NCBI GenBank assembly: GCA_028821775.1
Contig: JAPKFB010000019.1
Span: 1 to 64,000 of the forward strand
Length of the DNA: 64,000 bases
Reading direction: 5' to 3'
DNA from: Roseibacillus sp.
GTDB lineage: Bacteria > Verrucomicrobiota > Verrucomicrobiia > Verrucomicrobiales > Akkermansiaceae
Shown one piece after another: positions 10,480-18,384 of this stretch. Numbering within the stretch: position 1 is the first letter of the stretch; every line of letters starts with the position of its first letter. The translations under genes were made by a program, and so were the position numbers. The notes under the pieces were generated by a model. That model saw only the letters and a list, made by a program, of their open reading frames with translations. It did not search any database and was not told the DNA's origin.

Positions 10480-12003
10480 ATGAAATTCTCTCAGCTCGCT
10501 CAGCTTCTCCTGTTGACCTTTTTTCAAAGCGTCTTGGGCGCTCCTTCCGCCTGGACGCAGTTCCGGGGACCGGATGGATCGGGGGTGGCCCGGGAGTGCA
10601 AACCGCCGCTTCAGATCGGTCTCGAGTCCCTCGCCTGGAAAGTCCCGGTGCCGACGGGGCTGTCCTCGCCGGTGCTCTCGGCAGAGCGCATCTTTCTCAC
10701 GGCCCTCGATGGGGGCCGACTCGTGACCCTTGCCCTTGACAAGAAAAGCGGCAAGCGGATTTGGCGCAAGGAAGCACCCGAGGTGGCCATCGAGAAGGTG
10801 CACAAGGCCAACACTCCGGCTTCGCCTTCCATTCTCGTCGATGACCAACACGTGATTGTATACTTCGGCTCCTTCGGCCTGATCTGTTACGACCACGAGG
10901 GCAAGGAACAGTGGAACAGACCGATCCCTCCCTCGAAAAGCCTCTACGGGGCCTCGACCTCCCCGATCGCCTACCAGGACAACCTCATCCTCGTTCTCGA
11001 CAACGACCAGAACCTCAAGGACAGCAAACTGAGTCAGTCAAAGATCATCGCCCTGAAACGGGCGACCGGCGAACCAGCCTGGGAAACGCAACGCCCCATC
11101 ATCCGAAGCGGTTGGTCAACCCCGACGATTTGGAAACACGAGCAGGGCGACGAACTCGTGGTCCTGGGAAGCGGCCGGGTGGTCAGCTACGATCCGGAGA
11201 GCGGTGAAGAGAAGTGGTTCGCGATGGGCTTCTCACGCGAGACCATCGCCATGCCGGTGCAGGGAAACGGTATGGTCTATATTTCCGCCGCACAACTCGG
11301 CGGCGGTGCTGATGACAAGGTCGATCCCAAACCATTCTGGGAAGCAATCTTGCGCTTCGACAAAAACAAGGACGGGAAGTTTGGAAGGGCCGAGATTACC
11401 ACCCACTTCACCTGGCCGCTTCGGCCCGAGCTTCCTCTCGGCCACCCCGGCTTCGGCTATCCCCTCCCCAGTGATCCTGCCCGGCGGAGAAACCGGCAAA
11501 AGGGCATCTTCGGCTGGGTGGACAAGAACCGGGATGGGTTCTGGACTGAAGAGGAACTCTCCACCCACATGGCTACTCGCCGCGGACGGCCCATCCTGAT
11601 GGCGATCAAGCCCGGCGGAAGTGGTGACATCGCAAAGAGCCACATCGCCTGGGAATTGAATCGCAGCATTCCTGAAATCCCCTCCCCGCTTTTCTATCAG
11701 GATCGCATCTTCCTCGTGCGCAACGGCGGCACCTTGGCCGCGGTCGACCCCACCAAGGGCAAACTCCTCTCGCGCGGACGCCTCGGAGGAACCGGACAAT
11801 ACAGCGCCTCCCCGGTAGCCGCCAATGGCCACCTCTATCTCCTCTCGGACGAGGGCATGATTTCGGTCGTGAAGGCTGGAGCCGAATTCCAACTCGTGCA
11901 CAAACACCAACTCTCGGAGCCCGCCTCAGTCACCCCGAGCATCGATGCCAACTCGCTCTATGTACGGAGCGAAAAGCATCTCTGGGCCTTCCGCACAAAG
12001 TAG
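10480..12003 (+). CDS. PQQ-like beta-propeller with embedded EF-hand pair
   Basis: Start chosen at ATG 10480, which gives the signal peptide MKFSQLAQLLLLTFFQSVLG and then WTQFRGPDGSG; the longer frame from 10405 would bury it. The protein has 507 residues. Propeller repeats include GGRLVTLALDKKSGKRIWRK, GLICYDHEGKEQWN and GRVVSYDPESGEEKW. Between blades, at about residues 290-365, lie two loops fitting the EF-hand consensus: DKNKDGKFGRAE and DKNRDGFWTEEE, both with acidic or Asn ligands at 1, 3 and 5, Gly at 6 and Glu at 12. Calcium binding is therefore likely; PQQ binding is not demonstrable. It probably acts in the periplasm, perhaps with the divergent fusion protein. Confidence 0.9.
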   Translation: MKFSQLAQLLLLTFFQSVLGAPSAWTQFRGPDGSGVARECKPPLQIGLESLAWKVPVPTGLSSPVLSAERIFLTALDGGRLVTLALDKKSGKRIWRKEAPEVAIEKVHKANTPASPSILVDDQHVIVYFGSFGLICYDHEGKEQWNRPIPPSKSLYGASTSPIAYQDNLILVLDNDQNLKDSKLSQSKIIALKRATGEPAWETQRPIIRSGWSTPTIWKHEQGDELVVLGSGRVVSYDPESGEEKWFAMGFSRETIAMPVQGNGMVYISAAQLGGGADDKVDPKPFWEAILRFDKNKDGKFGRAEITTHFTWPLRPELPLGHPGFGYPLPSDPARRRNRQKGIFGWVDKNRDGFWTEEELSTHMATRRGRPILMAIKPGGSGDIAKSHIAWELNRSIPEIPSPLFYQDRIFLVRNGGTLAAVDPTKGKLLSRGRLGGTGQYSASPVAANGHLYLLSDEGMISVVKAGAEFQLVHKHQLSEPASVTPSIDANSLYVRSEKHLWAFRTK

Positions 12004-12055
12004 GCGCGCCCTAGGAGTCTGTCGGATTTTAAGCCCATCCGAAAATTCAGGAGTT

Positions 12056-12829
12056 TCAATCCATGAGAGCGCGCTTTGTATCCGTGAACCGGGACACCCC
12101 AATGCTGTTGCCACCCGACCTGCAGAATCGGGGGCCTGAAGATGACTTGGCCCATTTCGTGATCGAAGAGGTGGATCGACTCCGACTGGAGAGCATTCGC
12201 ATCATGAGCACCCGCATGGTTGCCGCTTTCATGGAAAATGTTTCGCCGAACTCTCGGCACGGTGGATCTCCCGTCATGCCCGTCGGATAGGGCCCGAGGG
12301 CGCCAAAGAGAGCTTCCATCCTTTGTTCGCTGATTCCCATGGGCCAATTCCCAAGAACTCGGGAAATAATGATATTCGCCCCCTCGCGCTCAAAATTTCC
12401 TGTAGCCTCCGAGGTGGCCCTTCCCGTCTGACTACTCACCGCATACATCGTTTCGGCACTGGAAAAGTCGATAGGCCCCGTCTGGGTGTTCCCCCCGCGC
12501 CGTGGCGAAGACTCCTTGCGGGGCGCAGCTATGAGAAACTTTTTCACCGAGGCCAGAAGGTCCGAACGCCATTTCCCGCGCGACTCCTCCGTCCCCACCA
12601 GCGAATTCCTTTGAAGGATCAACTGGAAAAACGACTGCTTGAAATCTTCCGCATCGTAGGGCTCGTGTCCCTGATTTCGAATGTCGCTGTAATTCGGAAA
12701 CAAGTAGGTTTCACAAAGCACTTCGATGGCACGACGAGCCTTGCCCTCGTCGTCACTGCGCGCCGCCGCAACCAAGCTCCACCGGGCCGCGGGGAAGGGG
12801 TCGTAGTTAGTATGGTCTCGAGAGTTCAA
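12056..12829 (-). CDS. ECF-like sigma factor protein, C-terminus doubtful
   Basis: The N-terminal half matches a verrucomicrobial/planctomycetal ECF-like sigma family: FPAARWSLVAAARSDDEGKA, then HEPYDAEDFKQSFFQLIL (region 2-like) and RGKWRSDLLASVKKFLI. The second half keeps a weak match, EQRMEALFGALGPYPTGMTG and AATMRVLMMRML, where region 4 should be. The last 60 or so residues are Ser/Arg-rich low-quality sequence (SSRSRSTSSITKWAKSSSG). An alternative frame over about 12120-12190 reads SIHLFDHEMGQVIF, closer to the family's expected ending, so a frameshift near 12185 is likely. It may be a pseudogene or a sequencing error. The start at 12829 lies 122 bases from the divergent cytochrome gene. 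Confidence 0.5.
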   Translation of the reverse strand: MNSRDHTNYDPFPAARWSLVAAARSDDEGKARRAIEVLCETYLFPNYSDIRNQGHEPYDAEDFKQSFFQLILQRNSLVGTEESRGKWRSDLLASVKKFLIAAPRKESSPRRGGNTQTGPIDFSSAETMYAVSSQTGRATSEATGNFEREGANIIISRVLGNWPMGISEQRMEALFGALGPYPTGMTGDPPCREFGETFSMKAATMRVLMMRMLSSRSRSTSSITKWAKSSSGPRFCRSGGNSIGVSRFTDTKRALMD

Positions 12830-12951
12830 GCGGGCGGCGAGTCCTCGGTGGCTTCATCCAGAATGAGAGGCCCCCGCCGATGGAAAGTCGAAAGCCGCAG
12901 CGAAGCTCCAAATCCTCTTGCCAATCGGCCGGAACCGGCTTGGGTCGCGCC

Positions 12952-13839
12952 ATGCCTGTTCTTCGGCCCCTGCAATCCATCCTCCTCACGGTAGTCAGTT
13001 CGCTTCCACTCTGTGCCCAAGATGGAAAAACACTTTTTACCCAGCACTGTGCGGCGTGTCACCTGGCCGACCGACAATTGGTGGGCCCGTCCTTGGTAGA
13101 AGTTTCCAAACTCTACACCGGCAAGCTCGATCAGTTCCTCGCCTGGTGCATAGAGCCTCAACAAAAGCGCCAGGGTGTCATCCAGATGCCGCCCATGCGA
13201 CATGTCGGCGAAGGAAACCTGAAACTCATTCACACTCATATCCTTGCAGCCTCCAAAGGCGTGAAGGAAGTGAAGGTGAAGGGGCTCGATCCCTTTTACG
13301 CCTCCCCCTCGATGCGCAAGCGCCCGCAGGTGCAGCGCCTCTTCATGCCGGAAGCGGGCCCGGCCGCGATCGCGGTCGCGGTGAACGAAACCCTCCACTA
13401 CTGTTGGGATGCCGGATCCTGCCGCCTGCGCTACATTTGGAAAGGCGATTACATCGACGGCTGGGCGGTCTGGAAAGGCAACGGAAACGGTCTCGCCAAG
13501 ATTCAAGGCGACGTCTTGCTGCGCGAAGAACGAACTCCCCTTCCCTACCCCAAGGCCAAACCCAAATTCCTCGGCTATAAACTGGTGAACGGATTGCCGA
13601 TCTTTCGCTATCGCCTCGGATCCGTGGAGGTCCTTGAAGAAATCCTTCCCACCAGCGACGGCCTGGCCCTCGAGCGCACCTTCACCGTTACCGGTGCCAA
13701 CGTTCCCACCAACTTGACCTTCACCGCTTCCGACAAAGTGACTTACAGCAGCAAGAAAGGCTCCTGGAAAGGCACTGTTCTCTCAACTAACCCTCATCGC
13801 AATGGACGCTTCGCCGTCACCATCACCCCCAAAAACTGA
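12952..13839 (+). CDS. Exported c-type cytochrome with C-terminal beta domain
   Basis: Starts at ATG 12952 with a signal peptide (PLQSILLTVVSSLPLCAQ); an in-frame extension to 12880 lacks one. A haem c site CAACH at residues 33-37 and a plausible axial Met in QMPPM identify a mono-haem cytochrome of about 100 residues. The remaining 190 residues form a beta-rich domain (LFMPEAGPAAIAVAV, YIDGWAVWKGNGNG, LALERTFTVTGANVP) that I do not recognise, with a faint resemblance to carbohydrate-binding-like modules next to haem domains in this phylum. The stop overlaps the next start as TGATG, so this protein and the sorbosone-dehydrogenase-like propeller are almost surely made together. That pairing suggests the cytochrome accepts electrons from the propeller enzyme (inference). 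Confidence 0.87.
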   Translation: MPVLRPLQSILLTVVSSLPLCAQDGKTLFTQHCAACHLADRQLVGPSLVEVSKLYTGKLDQFLAWCIEPQQKRQGVIQMPPMRHVGEGNLKLIHTHILAASKGVKEVKVKGLDPFYASPSMRKRPQVQRLFMPEAGPAAIAVAVNETLHYCWDAGSCRLRYIWKGDYIDGWAVWKGNGNGLAKIQGDVLLREERTPLPYPKAKPKFLGYKLVNGLPIFRYRLGSVEVLEEILPTSDGLALERTFTVTGANVPTNLTFTASDKVTYSSKKGSWKGTVLSTNPHRNGRFAVTITPKN

Positions 13840-15335
13840 TGCGCTCCCTCCTCACGCTCCTTCTCGCCTCCACCTTGGCGGGTGCCGATTCTTGGACCGA
13901 CACCTTCACGATCGACAAGATTGCCATCCCTCCGGGCATCGATCCGCAGATCGGCGGCCTCGACACCATGCCGAATGGGAATCTCGCGATGTGCTTTCAT
14001 CGCGGCGAAGTCCTCATCTACAATCCCGAATCCGAAACCTGGAGCCACTTCGCAGAGGGCTTGCACGAGCCCCTCGGAATTCTCGCGGAGAGCAATTCGA
14101 GCTTTCTCATCATGCAGCGCCCGGAACTCACCCGGGTGAAGGACACCGACGGCGACGGGGTGGCCGATCTCTATGAAACTGTCTTCGATGGCTTCGGCAT
14201 GACCGGGAACTATCACGAGTTCGCCTTCGGTCCGGCTCGTGACAAGGATGGCAATCTTTACGTGTCACTCAACGTCGCCTCCAACGGCGCAGGAGTGCGG
14301 GCTGAAGTTCGCGGTCCGTGGAGCGACATCGGTCTCGATCGATCCAACATGCTCAACGGGAGCGGCTGGGGGAAATTCAGAGGCAAAGCCGGTCGTATGT
14401 ATTCGCGAGTGGCCTATCGCGGCTGGGTGCTCAAACTGTCTCCTGATGGCAAGAAATTTCAGCCTTTCGCCAGCGGCTTCCGCTCTCCGGAAGGACTGGG
14501 CTTCGACCGTGAGGGCAGGCTCCTCGTGACGGACAACCAGGGCGATTGGCTGGGCACCAGCAAGCTTCACCATGTGCGCAAGGGGCACTTCCACGGACAC
14601 CCCGCTTCCCTCGTCTGGAACAAGGGCTGGACCCGCGAACCGCTCAAAGTGCCGGTTCCCCAACTCGATGAAATGCGCACTCCCGCCATGGGTCTTCTCC
14701 CTCAGGGCGAGCTGGCGAACTCACCCACCGAGCCGCGCATGATTCCCCAAGGCGTGTTCGGCCCACTGAGCGAACAGATGCTGATCGGCGAAATGAACCA
14801 GTCCAATCTCGTCCGCTTCCTCCCGGATCCAGTGGGCGAGGTTTCCCAGGGTGCCGCCATTCCCTTCCTGCGCACAAATGCGCTCGGACGCGGCAACCAT
14901 CGCCTGACCTTTACCGAGGATGGCTCCCTTTGGATCGGAAAAACGCACCTCTCCTGGGCGGGCTCAAATGGCCTCGTTCGCATTCGTCTCAAGGAGAATC
15001 AGGAAGACTTCCTCGCCGTCGAGGGCATCAATCTGATTGATTGCGGATTCCATCTCAGCTTCACTCAGGCCGTCGATCGCAAAACCCTCCAGAGTGTGAA
15101 GCTTCGGCGGCATACCTACAAGTATCACCAGGCTTACGGCTCGCCCAAAATCGACGAGAAGGAAGTGGCCTGCGAAATCACCGAGATTTCGATAAACGAC
15201 AAATCCTGCGTGGTGAAGTTCGACGACCTCAAGGAAGGTTACCTCTACACCATGAGCCTGCCTGGGGTGACGTCCGCGAAAGGGAAGCCGCTCCTGGGCG
15301 ACAAGATCTACTACACCCTGCTCAAAAAAAGGTAA
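13839..15335 (+). CDS. Glucose/sorbosone dehydrogenase-like propeller
   Basis: Exported protein of 498 residues with signal peptide MRSLLTLLLASTLAGADSW. It follows the six-bladed soluble PQQ sugar dehydrogenase / L-sorbosone dehydrogenase pattern: GGLDTMPNGNLAMCFHRGEV, TDGDGVADLYETV, YHEFAFGPARDKDGNLYVSL, FASGFRSPEGLGFDREGRLL and NRGHF-like HVRKGHFHGHPASLVW. A C-terminal beta extension after about residue 370 ends the protein. The family is widespread in Planctomycetota/Verrucomicrobiota and mostly uncharacterised, so the substrate is unknown. Translation is coupled to the upstream cytochrome by a TGATG overlap, which supports an electron-transfer pair. Confidence 0.85.
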   Translation: MRSLLTLLLASTLAGADSWTDTFTIDKIAIPPGIDPQIGGLDTMPNGNLAMCFHRGEVLIYNPESETWSHFAEGLHEPLGILAESNSSFLIMQRPELTRVKDTDGDGVADLYETVFDGFGMTGNYHEFAFGPARDKDGNLYVSLNVASNGAGVRAEVRGPWSDIGLDRSNMLNGSGWGKFRGKAGRMYSRVAYRGWVLKLSPDGKKFQPFASGFRSPEGLGFDREGRLLVTDNQGDWLGTSKLHHVRKGHFHGHPASLVWNKGWTREPLKVPVPQLDEMRTPAMGLLPQGELANSPTEPRMIPQGVFGPLSEQMLIGEMNQSNLVRFLPDPVGEVSQGAAIPFLRTNALGRGNHRLTFTEDGSLWIGKTHLSWAGSNGLVRIRLKENQEDFLAVEGINLIDCGFHLSFTQAVDRKTLQSVKLRRHTYKYHQAYGSPKIDEKEVACEITEISINDKSCVVKFDDLKEGYLYTMSLPGVTSAKGKPLLGDKIYYTLLKKR

Positions 15336-15479
15336 CATGCTCATGGAAGCATGTCCTCGATCGGTTAAATCACCCGCGCCAACGAAGGGTCCTTCCAGCC
15401 CGGGGAAGTAACCCGCGGGCAGGTAGTCACAACGCGATCCGTGCTGGATTTTTCACGCTTGCCGGTCTACACTACGTGA

Positions 15480-16253
15480 GTGCGGAAGATTCTGGGGCGA
15501 CTGACGATCCTTCTCATGCTGGCGGCTATCTGCGTGGCAGGATGGCACTATTCGGACGAGATTGTTGAATGGGTGGAAGGCCTCGACAGTTCTCCTGCCA
15601 AGGACGAACCCACTCCTGATCCTGAAGCCTACACTGTTCTCTCCGACGACCTGGAATCGCAACGCAAACTTCTCAGCGCGCAATACGCCAAGGCCACCAC
15701 CAACGTGGAACGAGCCGCCATCCTTGGACAAGCCCGGCTCCTCCTGGAGAAAAACCTGCCCCGCCTCATGCGCTGCTGGCTCGGAACAGAATGGGATTTC
15801 AACGGCACTGCGGACGAGCCGGGCAGGGGCAAGGTCGCCTGCGGTTATTTTGTTTCCTCGGTCCTCCAAGACGCCGGATTCAAGGTCGAGTGGGCCCGCC
15901 TCGCCCAGCAGGCCTCGCAGAACATCGTGCACACCTTCCTCTCCCACGACGAAATGAAGATCCGAGTGGGCATCAAGTACGAACAGTTTCTCTCCGAGGT
16001 GACCGCCTCGGGAACCGGTGTCTACATCGTGGGCCTCGACAGCCACGTGGCCTTTCTGGTGGTCGGCGCTAAGGGCGAGATCCGCTTCATCCACTCGTCC
16101 GGAGCCAGCCCCTACTGCGTGGTCGACGAGTCCCGCGACGAAGCCCGAGTTCTGCGTTCTTCCCGATGGCGCGTCGCCGGCAATATCACCGGGAACGGCA
16201 GCGTCATCCGAAGGTGGCTCCTCGGCTCCGCGTTCAAGACGCGGACACGGTGA
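15480..16253 (+). CDS. Exported NlpC/P60-like Cys-His hydrolase candidate
   Basis: Protein of 257 residues, GTG start at 15480, with one N-terminal membrane anchor or signal segment (LTILLMLAAICVAGW). A cysteine in KVACGYFVSSVLQDAG (Cys121) followed about 68 residues later by a histidine in LDSHVAFLVV (His189) fits the papain-like NlpC/P60 or amidase fold, and WLGTEWDFNG ahead of the cysteine is also typical. Enzymes of this type cut peptidoglycan peptides or other amides in the envelope. The exact family is not certain. It stands alone, 144 bases after the propeller operon. Confidence 0.75.
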   Translation: MRKILGRLTILLMLAAICVAGWHYSDEIVEWVEGLDSSPAKDEPTPDPEAYTVLSDDLESQRKLLSAQYAKATTNVERAAILGQARLLLEKNLPRLMRCWLGTEWDFNGTADEPGRGKVACGYFVSSVLQDAGFKVEWARLAQQASQNIVHTFLSHDEMKIRVGIKYEQFLSEVTASGTGVYIVGLDSHVAFLVVGAKGEIRFIHSSGASPYCVVDESRDEARVLRSSRWRVAGNITGNGSVIRRWLLGSAFKTRTR

Positions 16254-16281
16254 GGGGGGAAGCGCACTGGAGGGACCACCC

Positions 16282-17184
16282 TCACCCGTTCAACAACTTC
16301 TTCAGCTTCTTACTAGATCGCTTGGCAACTCGAAGAGCGCCTTTTTCGTCACCGCTCGCCTTGAGAAACTGCGCGTAGTTCAGCGCCACGGTTTCGTAAT
16401 CTTCGGGAACCTCCTCCAGGTTCTTCTCAAAGATGAGAATGGCTTGCTCAAAGTGCTCCTTGGCTTCCTCAAGTTTACGACTTTCGGACAGCGCGACCGC
16501 CAGGTTGGCGTGGGATTGTCCGGTATCGGGATGATTTTCCCCGTGCAACAATTCCCGTGCATTCAGTGACATCCGGTGCATCTCCTTGGCCCGCTCAAAA
16601 TGCTGCGTCTTCTGGTAGAGGATCCCAAGATTGTTGCAAATCGAGGCCGTCTCTTCGCTGTCCTTGCCCAGCAGGTCGTGCGTGATCTCGAGGGCCTTGA
16701 GAAGAAGGGTCTCCGCTTGATCAAAGTCTCCTTCGGCCTCAAACACGAAAGCTAGGTTGTTGCGGAGGTCCGCGACGTCCAGGTCGGAGGGCGGATCCAT
16801 TTCTTCGAAAATCGCAATCGCATCCTGATAGTGCTGCTTGGCTCCCTCCGCATTCCCCTGCTCGTCACAAATCACGGCCATGCTCGCGTTGATGCGTGCA
16901 ATCTGTTCGCTAAAGGGTTCACCTCGTCCTTGGAGAAGATCGAGCGCTTCCGCGTAGTCCATCAGACTCTGATCCAGCTGACCAATCTGCCTGAGCAAAT
17001 CGCCTTTCACTTCCAACGAAAGCGCCAGCTCGCCGACAATCGAGGGGTCTGCTTCACCGGCTTCGCGTGCCTTGCGCACCGCGGTTTCAGCCGCATGAAC
17101 GGCTTCGTCCCACTTCTCTTGATAGCATAACTCCCTGACTCGATCCTCCAGCATCTGGAGCAAATTCACGGTTCCTGATTCCAT
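16282..17184 (-). CDS. Tetratricopeptide repeat protein (kinesin light chain-like)
   Basis: A 300-residue protein without a signal peptide, made of about six 40-42-residue helical repeats. Examples are MDYAEALDLLQGRGEPFSEQ, LRNNLAFVFEAEGDFDQAE, ICNNLGILYQKTQHFERAKE and SHANLAVALSESRKLEEAKE, close to the kinesin light chain/NB-ARC-associated TPR style. Such repeats bind partner proteins in the cytoplasm; no catalytic domain is present. The C-terminus is lysine-rich (KRSSKKLKKLL). It lies 79 bases downstream of recO on the same strand, but a strong inverted repeat at 17231-17275 separates them. Confidence 0.85.
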   Translation of the reverse strand: MESGTVNLLQMLEDRVRELCYQEKWDEAVHAAETAVRKAREAGEADPSIVGELALSLEVKGDLLRQIGQLDQSLMDYAEALDLLQGRGEPFSEQIARINASMAVICDEQGNAEGAKQHYQDAIAIFEEMDPPSDLDVADLRNNLAFVFEAEGDFDQAETLLLKALEITHDLLGKDSEETASICNNLGILYQKTQHFERAKEMHRMSLNARELLHGENHPDTGQSHANLAVALSESRKLEEAKEHFEQAILIFEKNLEEVPEDYETVALNYAQFLKASGDEKGALRVAKRSSKKLKKLLNG

Positions 17185-17230
17185 AGGTTAAGGGTTTCTA
17201 CAAAGTAAGCGCGAGTCCTCTCACTGGCTA

Positions 17231-17275
17231 GAGCGAGTTTGAACTTTTTCCCTCCTGGGGAGTTCATCCTCGCTC
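17231..17275. terminator. Inverted repeat at recO 3' end
   Basis: GAGCGAG (17231-17237) and GAACT (17241-17245) pair with AGTTC (17261-17265) and CTCGCTC (17269-17275), giving a two-part stem around a 15-base loop. It overlaps the last codons of recO. On the leftward strand no clean U-run follows, so it may be an intrinsic terminator of weak form or an mRNA-stabilising hairpin. Confidence 0.4.
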
Positions 17276-17803
17276 GTTCAAGAGAGCGAGACAATCAGCT
17301 CTCCCCTTGGGGAGGCCTCCAAAGGAGCGCTCCAGGGCTGCACCCGCATTCATGCCCTCATGACCCACTCCTAACAACTCCGCGAGCTGCCGTTCATAAT
17401 GCAAAAGGGCACTGCGGTTCGCTTCCTCCCTGGTGAGATAATCGAGCCCCCTTCTCAGGAGGTCAAACAACTCCGGCACCGGATGTTCCCGCTCCACCAC
17501 CTGTTCCAAGAGTTGCCCGAAGTAGGCTGCCAGCACAGTGTCCGCATAGCTCTTGCGCAACTCGGTCTTGAACTCCGTCACCACAATTTCCTTCAGAATG
17601 TGCAAGTCGCTCCGGCGGCTCGGAACCCAGACAAGATCCCCCTCGATGAACAAGTCCAACTTTCCCGCGAACGGACTCTTGGGCCGCCGCGCTCCTTTTG
17701 CCACCGTCTTCATGAGACCCGCTTCCTCCGTACACCAGTGCACAATCAGGCTCGTATCGCTCAACTTGTTGAGCCTGATGACGATCCCATGAGCCTTTTC
17801 CAT
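17264..17803 (-). CDS. recO: DNA repair protein RecO
   Basis: The N-terminal OB fold begins MEKAHGIVIRLNKLSDTSLI, with KGARRPKSPFAGKLDLF, the RecO signature, then an all-helical C-terminal half. RecO anneals SSB-coated single strands and, with RecR, loads RecA in gap repair. At 179 residues it is shorter than typical RecO (about 240), and the cysteines of the usual zinc-binding module are missing. The ATG at 17803 fits the family N-terminus. ssb, its functional partner, is also in this window at 46304. Confidence 0.88.
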   Translation of the reverse strand: MEKAHGIVIRLNKLSDTSLIVHWCTEEAGLMKTVAKGARRPKSPFAGKLDLFIEGDLVWVPSRRSDLHILKEIVVTEFKTELRKSYADTVLAAYFGQLLEQVVEREHPVPELFDLLRRGLDYLTREEANRSALLHYERQLAELLGVGHEGMNAGAALERSFGGLPKGRADCLALLNERG

Positions 17804-17866
17804 ATGGTCCGTAGTGGTGGGCAGGAAACAGAATTCAGAAACGAGATTTTCCCGATCAACCTGTCC

Positions 17867-18271
17867 TCACATCGATTCGAAGTGAAACAGCCGCGAATCA
17901 CCTCCAGGTTTAACGGCCATCGCATCGTCGGGACCGATGAAGGTCAGGTTCCATTCTTCCTCCCCGAGCTTGAGGTGGGCCTGATGGGATCCTGACCGCT
18001 TCCATCGCCATTGCCCGTCCTCTTTGGAAATGACCAATCCGGACTGATCCCCCGTTTTGCGAAGAAAACTTCCGTCATCGTACAAGGTGACGACTTGCCG
18101 GTAATGACCGTCCGTGAAAAAGATTTTCTGGTCCTGCGGATGATCGATGGCGCCCTTCAGGACGCTGGGAGGCGCCCCCTCGGGAATGATCGAGTTGCAT
18201 CCTGCCAACCCGAGAACCAAACCCACCAGAAAAACGGCCGCTCCGGACTTCATCCCCATCGATTCCTTCAT
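17867..18271 (-). CDS. Small lipoprotein, unknown function
   Basis: Signal peptide with a lipobox, LVLGLAGC (Cys25 from the start used), so a lipid-anchored envelope protein. The rest is a small beta-rich domain: KIFFTDGHYRQVVTLYDDGS, DGQWRWKRSGSHQAHLKL. Three Met codons (18271, 18259, 18253) precede the hydrophobic stretch and cannot be separated with confidence; a frame extends to 18328 without signal-like sequence. The gene is not recognised. It is divergent from the nucleoside transporter gene. Confidence 0.65.
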   Translation of the reverse strand: MKESMGMKSGAAVFLVGLVLGLAGCNSIIPEGAPPSVLKGAIDHPQDQKIFFTDGHYRQVVTLYDDGSFLRKTGDQSGLVISKEDGQWRWKRSGSHQAHLKLGEEEWNLTFIGPDDAMAVKPGGDSRLFHFESM

Positions 18272-18384
18272 CCCCTGAACTTCTGGAGCAACGATCCTGA
18301 AGTCAAGGCCCCCATCCACTTTCCCCACCGGTTTCGATGGTCCCCACCGGACATCTCTGATACGTCAGGCTCAACTCCGCCGTG

